Part shown: positions 50,043-54,098 of the stretch, in pieces
Position numbering within the stretch: position 1 is the stretch's first letter
How the letters are laid out: each line of letters starts with the position of its first letter
NCBI GenBank assembly: GCA_947039395.1
Contig: CAMQYS010000012.1
Coordinates: 1 to 54,098, forward strand
Source: an uncultured Deferribacteraceae bacterium
GTDB taxonomy: Bacteria; Chrysiogenota; Deferribacteres; Deferribacterales; Mucispirillaceae
DNA length: 54,098 bases
Reading direction: 5' to 3'
Program-made: the position numbers and the translations under genes
Notes under the pieces: generated by a model
What the model saw: the letters and a program-made list of their open reading frames with translations, nothing else
What the model was told of the DNA's origin: nothing
The model's database searches: none

Positions 50043-52409
50043 ATGAATTTAGTAATAGTTGAGTCACCAGCAAAAGCTAGGACGATTGAAAAGTATTTAG
50101 GTAGTGAGTATAAAGTAATTGCATCAGTTGGGCATATTATTGACCTACCGGGTAGTGAACTAGGCGTTGATATCGAAAATAATTTTGAGCCTAAATATAC
50201 TGTGATAGATGGTAAAGAGAAGATTATCAAGACTCTTAAAGCAGAGGCAAAGAAAGCAGACAAGATCTTTCTAGCTCCAGATCCAGATCGTGAGGGAGAG
50301 GCTATTGCGTGGCATATTGCTAGTCAAGTTGATGGAAAAAATAAATTAATTTCAAGAGTTTTATTTAATGAAATAACAAAAAAAGGTGTTTTAGAGGGTA
50401 TTAACAACCCTATTGAAATAAATATAAACCGTGTTAATGCACAACAATCAAGAAGAATTTTAGATAGATTGGTTGGATATTTAGTTTCTCCACTTTTATG
50501 GAAACCGTTAAAACCGGGATTATCGGCAGGACGAGTTCAATCTGTTGCGTTAAAGATGATCTGCGAGAAAGAAGATGAGATTGAGAAGTTTACAACAACT
50601 GAATCATGGTCTATAGATGGTGAGTTTACAGTATCTGAAAACGGTTCTAAGGCTGGTACTTTAAAAGCTAAGTTAGATAAGATTAAAGGCGAGAAGGCAG
50701 TTATCAGTAACGAAGAGGGTGCATTAGCCATCATATCTGATTTACCTAAAGATTTTAAAATTGCACAAGTAGAGAAAAAAGAAGTTAAAGTATCTCCAAG
50801 CCCTTCATTTATCACATCTAGAATGCAACAAGAGGCTATACGTAAATTAAATTTCACTGCTAAGAAAACTATGATGATCGCTCAAAGTTTATATGAGGGA
50901 ATAGAGCTAGGTGCTGATGGACATACTGGTTTAATCACTTATATGCGTACAGACTCAACGAGATTATCTCCTGATGCGATTGAAGAGGGAAGAAAATATA
51001 TAGTTGATAGTTACGGTGAAAATTTTTACGGTGGCTATAAAGTAAAGAGTAAAAAATCAAATGCTAATGTTCAAGATGCACATGAGGCTATCCGTCCTAC
51101 ATCTGTATATTTTACACCTGATAAGATAAAGAAACATTTAACAGATGATCAATATAAATTATATAAACTTATATGGGAAAGGTTTGTATCAAGTTTAATG
51201 AGTAACGCTATATACGATCAAACATCGGTAACTATTTCTGGTGGTATATACGATTTTAAAGTTGGTGGAAGAGTCTTAAAATTTGCAGGTTTTACAACTT
51301 TATATTCAGAGAGTGTAGAAGAAGATAGTAGTGATGCAAACAGTGGTGATGAAGGTGATAATAATAAAGGTACTATATCATTTGAAGTGAAAGAAGGTTC
51401 TGATGCTGTAGTTGATAAAGTTGATAAACATCAACACTTTACACAACCTCCAAAAAGATATACAGAGAGTTCTATTGTAAGAGTTTTAGAGAATGATGGA
51501 ATAGGTAGACCTTCAACATACGCCTCAATTATATCTACTATTATTGATAGAAATTATGTAGAGTTAAAACAGAAGAAATTCTTTCCAACCGAGCTTGGAA
51601 GATTAGTTAATAGGTTATTGGTTTCTAATTTTTCAAAAGTATTCGATCAGAAATTTACTGCGTATATGGAGAGCGAGTTAGATAAGGTTGAAGAGGGTGT
51701 TGAGGATTGGAAAGATGTTCTTAAAAACTTCTACACAGATTTTAATAAAGAGTTATCTATTGTAAGTAACGATAAATTTTATAGTGATCTTCAAACATCT
51801 CTCAAGTGTCCAACATGTAATGAACATGATCTAACTATTAAGTACGGTAAGAACGGAGTTTTTCTTGCGTGTACAGATTATCCAACTTGTAAATTTACAT
51901 CTAACTATGAGAGACAAGAGAGTGGTGAGATCGTTATAAAAGAAGATAGTAATGCAGCAAGTGTTGGTATAGATTGCGAGTTATGTGGTAAAGAGCTTGT
52001 TATGAAATCTACAAGATATGGAGATATAGTTGCTTGTTCTGGATATCCTGAATGCAAAAATATTAAGAACTTTATAAAGAAAGATGATGGCACTTTAAGG
52101 ATCATTTCACAAGGTGAAAAAGTTGGAGATCCATGTCCGTTATGTGGTTCAGATATAATTGTTAAGGGTGGTAAGAACGGTATTTTTGCAGCTTGTTCAG
52201 CATACCCAAAATGTAAACATACAGCGAACATTGTTTTAGAAGGTGATGTGCTAAAGGCTGTTGAAGCTAAAGCCAATGCTGTTGTCCATACTGATGAGGT
52301 TTGTGATAAATGTGGTAAAGCTATGGTTGTTAAGAAAAGTAGAAGAGGACCATTTATTGCATGTTCAGGATATCCTGATTGTAAGAATACCAAGAGTATG
52401 AAAAAGTAG
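50043..52409 (+). CDS. topA: DNA topoisomerase I
   Basis: 788 aa. TOPRIM domain at the start (LVIVESPAKARTIEKYLG, then DPDREGEAIAWHI near residue 80). The active-site Tyr lies in GLITYMRTDSTRLS near residue 300. Later the conserved RYTESSIVRVLENDGIGRPSTYASI block is seen near residue 475 (in part: NDGIGRPSTYA). Four C-terminal zinc ribbons of the C-x2-C pattern follow (CPTCNEHDL, CELCGKEL, CPLCGSDI and CDKCGKAM). It relaxes negative supercoils through a 5'-phosphotyrosine intermediate. An acidic spacer (EEDSSDANSGDEGDNN) at about residue 430 is an unusual insertion in the central arch. It lies 65 bases after dprA. Confidence 0.96.
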   Translation: MNLVIVESPAKARTIEKYLGSEYKVIASVGHIIDLPGSELGVDIENNFEPKYTVIDGKEKIIKTLKAEAKKADKIFLAPDPDREGEAIAWHIASQVDGKNKLISRVLFNEITKKGVLEGINNPIEININRVNAQQSRRILDRLVGYLVSPLLWKPLKPGLSAGRVQSVALKMICEKEDEIEKFTTTESWSIDGEFTVSENGSKAGTLKAKLDKIKGEKAVISNEEGALAIISDLPKDFKIAQVEKKEVKVSPSPSFITSRMQQEAIRKLNFTAKKTMMIAQSLYEGIELGADGHTGLITYMRTDSTRLSPDAIEEGRKYIVDSYGENFYGGYKVKSKKSNANVQDAHEAIRPTSVYFTPDKIKKHLTDDQYKLYKLIWERFVSSLMSNAIYDQTSVTISGGIYDFKVGGRVLKFAGFTTLYSESVEEDSSDANSGDEGDNNKGTISFEVKEGSDAVVDKVDKHQHFTQPPKRYTESSIVRVLENDGIGRPSTYASIISTIIDRNYVELKQKKFFPTELGRLVNRLLVSNFSKVFDQKFTAYMESELDKVEEGVEDWKDVLKNFYTDFNKELSIVSNDKFYSDLQTSLKCPTCNEHDLTIKYGKNGVFLACTDYPTCKFTSNYERQESGEIVIKEDSNAASVGIDCELCGKELVMKSTRYGDIVACSGYPECKNIKNFIKKDDGTLRIISQGEKVGDPCPLCGSDIIVKGGKNGIFAACSAYPKCKHTANIVLEGDVLKAVEAKANAVVHTDEVCDKCGKAMVVKKSRRGPFIACSGYPDCKNTKSMKK

Positions 52410-52451
52410 AAGTTTTACTTATAATAAATTATTAAATTCTAGGAGTAACTT

Positions 52452-53741
52452 ATGAGTGAGAAAGAGCTATCAAGCATGGTATCTGTAGATGAAGATAAAA
52501 TTGATTTAAGTTTAGATTATGTAAAGGATTGTATTGGTAGGAATGAGAATTTCACTATATTAAAAATCAATGAAGTTGATAAGAGTATTGCTAATAAAGG
52601 TGCTATAGAAGAGATTGATTTAAAACTTCAATATATGTCAGTTCTTGAAGAGGATACTAAATGTGAGTTAGTTTTTAAAATACAGTTAGCACCTATGAGT
52701 TTCTTTGAGGACACTATCAGTTCATCTCTTTCACAAATAGGTTTAGATGAAAAGGATATAGCAAACGCTCTTAAAAAAGATACAGTTATAGTTCTTGAAA
52801 CTTCATTCAAAAACGATCCTTTAGAGGATTATCAAGTACAATTAAAATTATTAAATATGCTTACACCTAAATCAATATTATTTTATGATCTTTCCGCATG
52901 TTTTGGAAGAAGTGGACGTTGGATGAGATATAACTCTAACTTCAATCTTCTACCATCGTTAGAGTATTTGTATAATATCCATGCTGTACATGGCGAGAAT
53001 GATATGGGTGATGATTATTGGTTTCACACACATGGACTTAATAGATTAGATTTGCCAGAAGTTGAAGTTATAGGTATTAGCGATAAAGATATAGCGTGCA
53101 CTATAGGAACGCTTGTGAATACTGTTGCGAAATTGGTTATAGAAAATGGTATACCACCTGCTGGAAGGGTTTTTATGCCAGCAAAAGATTTTGATGTTAC
53201 ATTGAAGAAGTTTAAAGATGTTCAAAATTCATTTCCATTAGGTATATTAGGTAGTAGTGAAGATGATAGAGGAGATTTTCATTCAAGCGAAGCTGTTGTT
53301 ATAGTACCTATGAAGAATAATAAACCAGTTGAGTACTCAGAGTATAAATCAGAGTTAACAGATCATCCAGTATTTATGTTTAGCAATTTTGAAACAAGTC
53401 TTATGCAACAGGCAGCACGTGAAACAGTTGGTTATTTTACAGGGCTTTTTAATACTCATAAAAACAGTGAAGATTTTAGATTTATCTTGAAATTAGGATA
53501 CACAGCAGATGAGGGTACAGAAGATGAAGGACAAGAGCATCTATGGTTTGAAGTAAAAGGTATAGATGAAGAGAACTTACTTTTCGATGCAATATTATTG
53601 AATAAACCGTACGGCGATGTTGGAATGAAAGAGGGTGAAAGAGGTAAGCATGATTTTAGTAGACTTACCGATTGGCAGATAATGACTAGAACAGGTAGTT
53701 ACACATCTGCAAACGTATACCTTCTTTTAAATGTGATGTAA
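52452..53741 (+). CDS. DUF4026/DUF2314 domain protein
   Basis: 429 aa. The N-terminal 300 residues match the DUF4026 layout (DYVKDCIGRNENFTILKI, then SILFYDLSACFGRSGRWM, then YNIHAVHGENDMGDDYWFHTHGLNR in parts). The C-terminal 100 residues match DUF2314 (GQEHLWFEVKGIDEENL, LLNKPYGDVGMKEGER, FSRLTDWQIMTRTGSY). Both are domains of unknown function, common in gut anaerobes and spirochaetes and often adjacent to stress or secretion genes. AGGAG stands nine bases before the ATG. It is the last gene of the block that begins with secA and is followed by a strong terminator. Confidence 0.8.
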   Translation: MSEKELSSMVSVDEDKIDLSLDYVKDCIGRNENFTILKINEVDKSIANKGAIEEIDLKLQYMSVLEEDTKCELVFKIQLAPMSFFEDTISSSLSQIGLDEKDIANALKKDTVIVLETSFKNDPLEDYQVQLKLLNMLTPKSILFYDLSACFGRSGRWMRYNSNFNLLPSLEYLYNIHAVHGENDMGDDYWFHTHGLNRLDLPEVEVIGISDKDIACTIGTLVNTVAKLVIENGIPPAGRVFMPAKDFDVTLKKFKDVQNSFPLGILGSSEDDRGDFHSSEAVVIVPMKNNKPVEYSEYKSELTDHPVFMFSNFETSLMQQAARETVGYFTGLFNTHKNSEDFRFILKLGYTADEGTEDEGQEHLWFEVKGIDEENLLFDAILLNKPYGDVGMKEGERGKHDFSRLTDWQIMTRTGSYTSANVYLLLNVM

Positions 53742-53785
53742 TTTAGTAGATATAATTATTTTAAATAATTTAATATAATATTGAG

Positions 53786-53832
53786 TGAGCTAGTTTATAT
53801 AGATGAAGATTTATATTGCTAGCTCATTTTTT
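53786..53832 (+). terminator. Rho-independent terminator after the DUF4026/DUF2314 gene
   Basis: TGAGCTAG (53786-53793) pairs with CTAGCTCA (53819-53826), followed by six T (53827-53832). Confidence 0.88.
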
Positions 53833-53924
53833 ATATATGATTGTATTGTAAAAAGATGAAGGTTAATTTACAAGAGCTACTAATAATTACTAATATCTGT
53901 AAAATAACTAGGAATTATTAGTAA

Positions 53925-54098
53925 CAAATTAATTAACTAAGTAATCAACTAAGCAACTAATTAACTAAGTAATTAATCAACTAAGCAACTAATTAACTAA
54001 GTAATTAATCAACTAAGCAAATTAATTAACTAAGTAACTAATTAACTAAGCAAATTAATTAACTAAGTAAGTAATCAACTAAGCAAATTAATTAACTA
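53925..54098. repeat. AACTAAG/AATTAA tandem repeat at the window end
   Basis: Imperfect tandem repeat built from AACTAAGTAA, TCAACTAAGCAA and TTAATTAACTAAG, with higher-order periods of about 32 bases. It runs to the last base, so its length is unknown. It has no reading frame and no RNA signal. Confidence 0.85.

Noticed and set aside
50537-50857. Minus-strand frames within topA and secA
   Set aside because: Shadows of well-conserved plus-strand genes.

Overview
This is a strongly AT-rich bacterial window. It uses the standard genetic code: TGG encodes Trp, and TGA terminates genes such as pgpA through an ATGA overlap. The host is Gram-negative, judging from a LolA-like carrier, a BamD-like lipoprotein, outer-membrane-type signal peptides and lipoboxes. 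The many cysteine-paired Sel1 (Hcp-like) proteins, the DUF4026/DUF2314 protein and cassettes resembling Clostridia mobile-element DNA suggest a host-associated (gut-type) organism. The phylum cannot be fixed from sequence reading alone; a Deferribacterota- or Campylobacterota-like low-GC lineage is a guess. Tandem repeats occupy both ends of the window.

Layout. 1-1.35 kb: a 46-bp tandem repeat, an unknown gene and a four-tRNA operon (Lys-Glu-Val-Asp, minus strand). 1.5-10.5 kb: an NAD(P)-binding epimerase-like gene, a GNAT/YoaP-type acetyltransferase, three secreted Sel1 proteins, a small outer-membrane barrel, a two-domain BFD-like [2Fe-2S] gene with a frameshift in an A9 run, and two immunity-like genes. 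10.5-25 kb: the wreck of an integrated conjugative plasmid. It holds a truncated TraC-type primase, a MobF relaxase that has lost its N-terminus and central helicase, a ribbon-helix-helix protein, a coupling ATPase with one in-frame TGA, a TraD/MobC-like small protein, ParA, a frameshifted ParB-like gene, an SF1 helicase and a winged-helix replication protein, next to tRNA-Asn. The wreck is interleaved with Sel1 genes or Sel1 debris and with small cassettes carrying single immunity-type genes. 25-27 kb: another cassette with a SUKH (SMI1/KNR4) gene and a doubly frameshifted gene.

27.4-34 kb: a GLUG-repeat surface lipoprotein, two FabH-like ketoacyl synthases (one apparently starting at ATT) and an SDR oxidoreductase behind a MerR-type promoter. 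33.5-54 kb is conserved chromosome. It contains the rimO-bamD-serS-rsmI-like cluster, an LRR protein with a membrane protein, ribF, and the hisB-hisH-[21-copy 19/20-bp repeat array]-hisA-pgpA-cinA operon. Divergently from hisB run secA-lolA-dprA-topA and a DUF4026/DUF2314 gene.

The most interesting theme is a recurring module: an orphan immunity-type gene followed by a conserved leader with a long hairpin and a TnpW-like mini-gene. It occurs three times (two direct copies at 12.7-13.9 kb, one inverted at 25.4-25.65 kb). A separate conserved upstream junction precedes two of the cargo genes. No cognate toxin is visible in the window.
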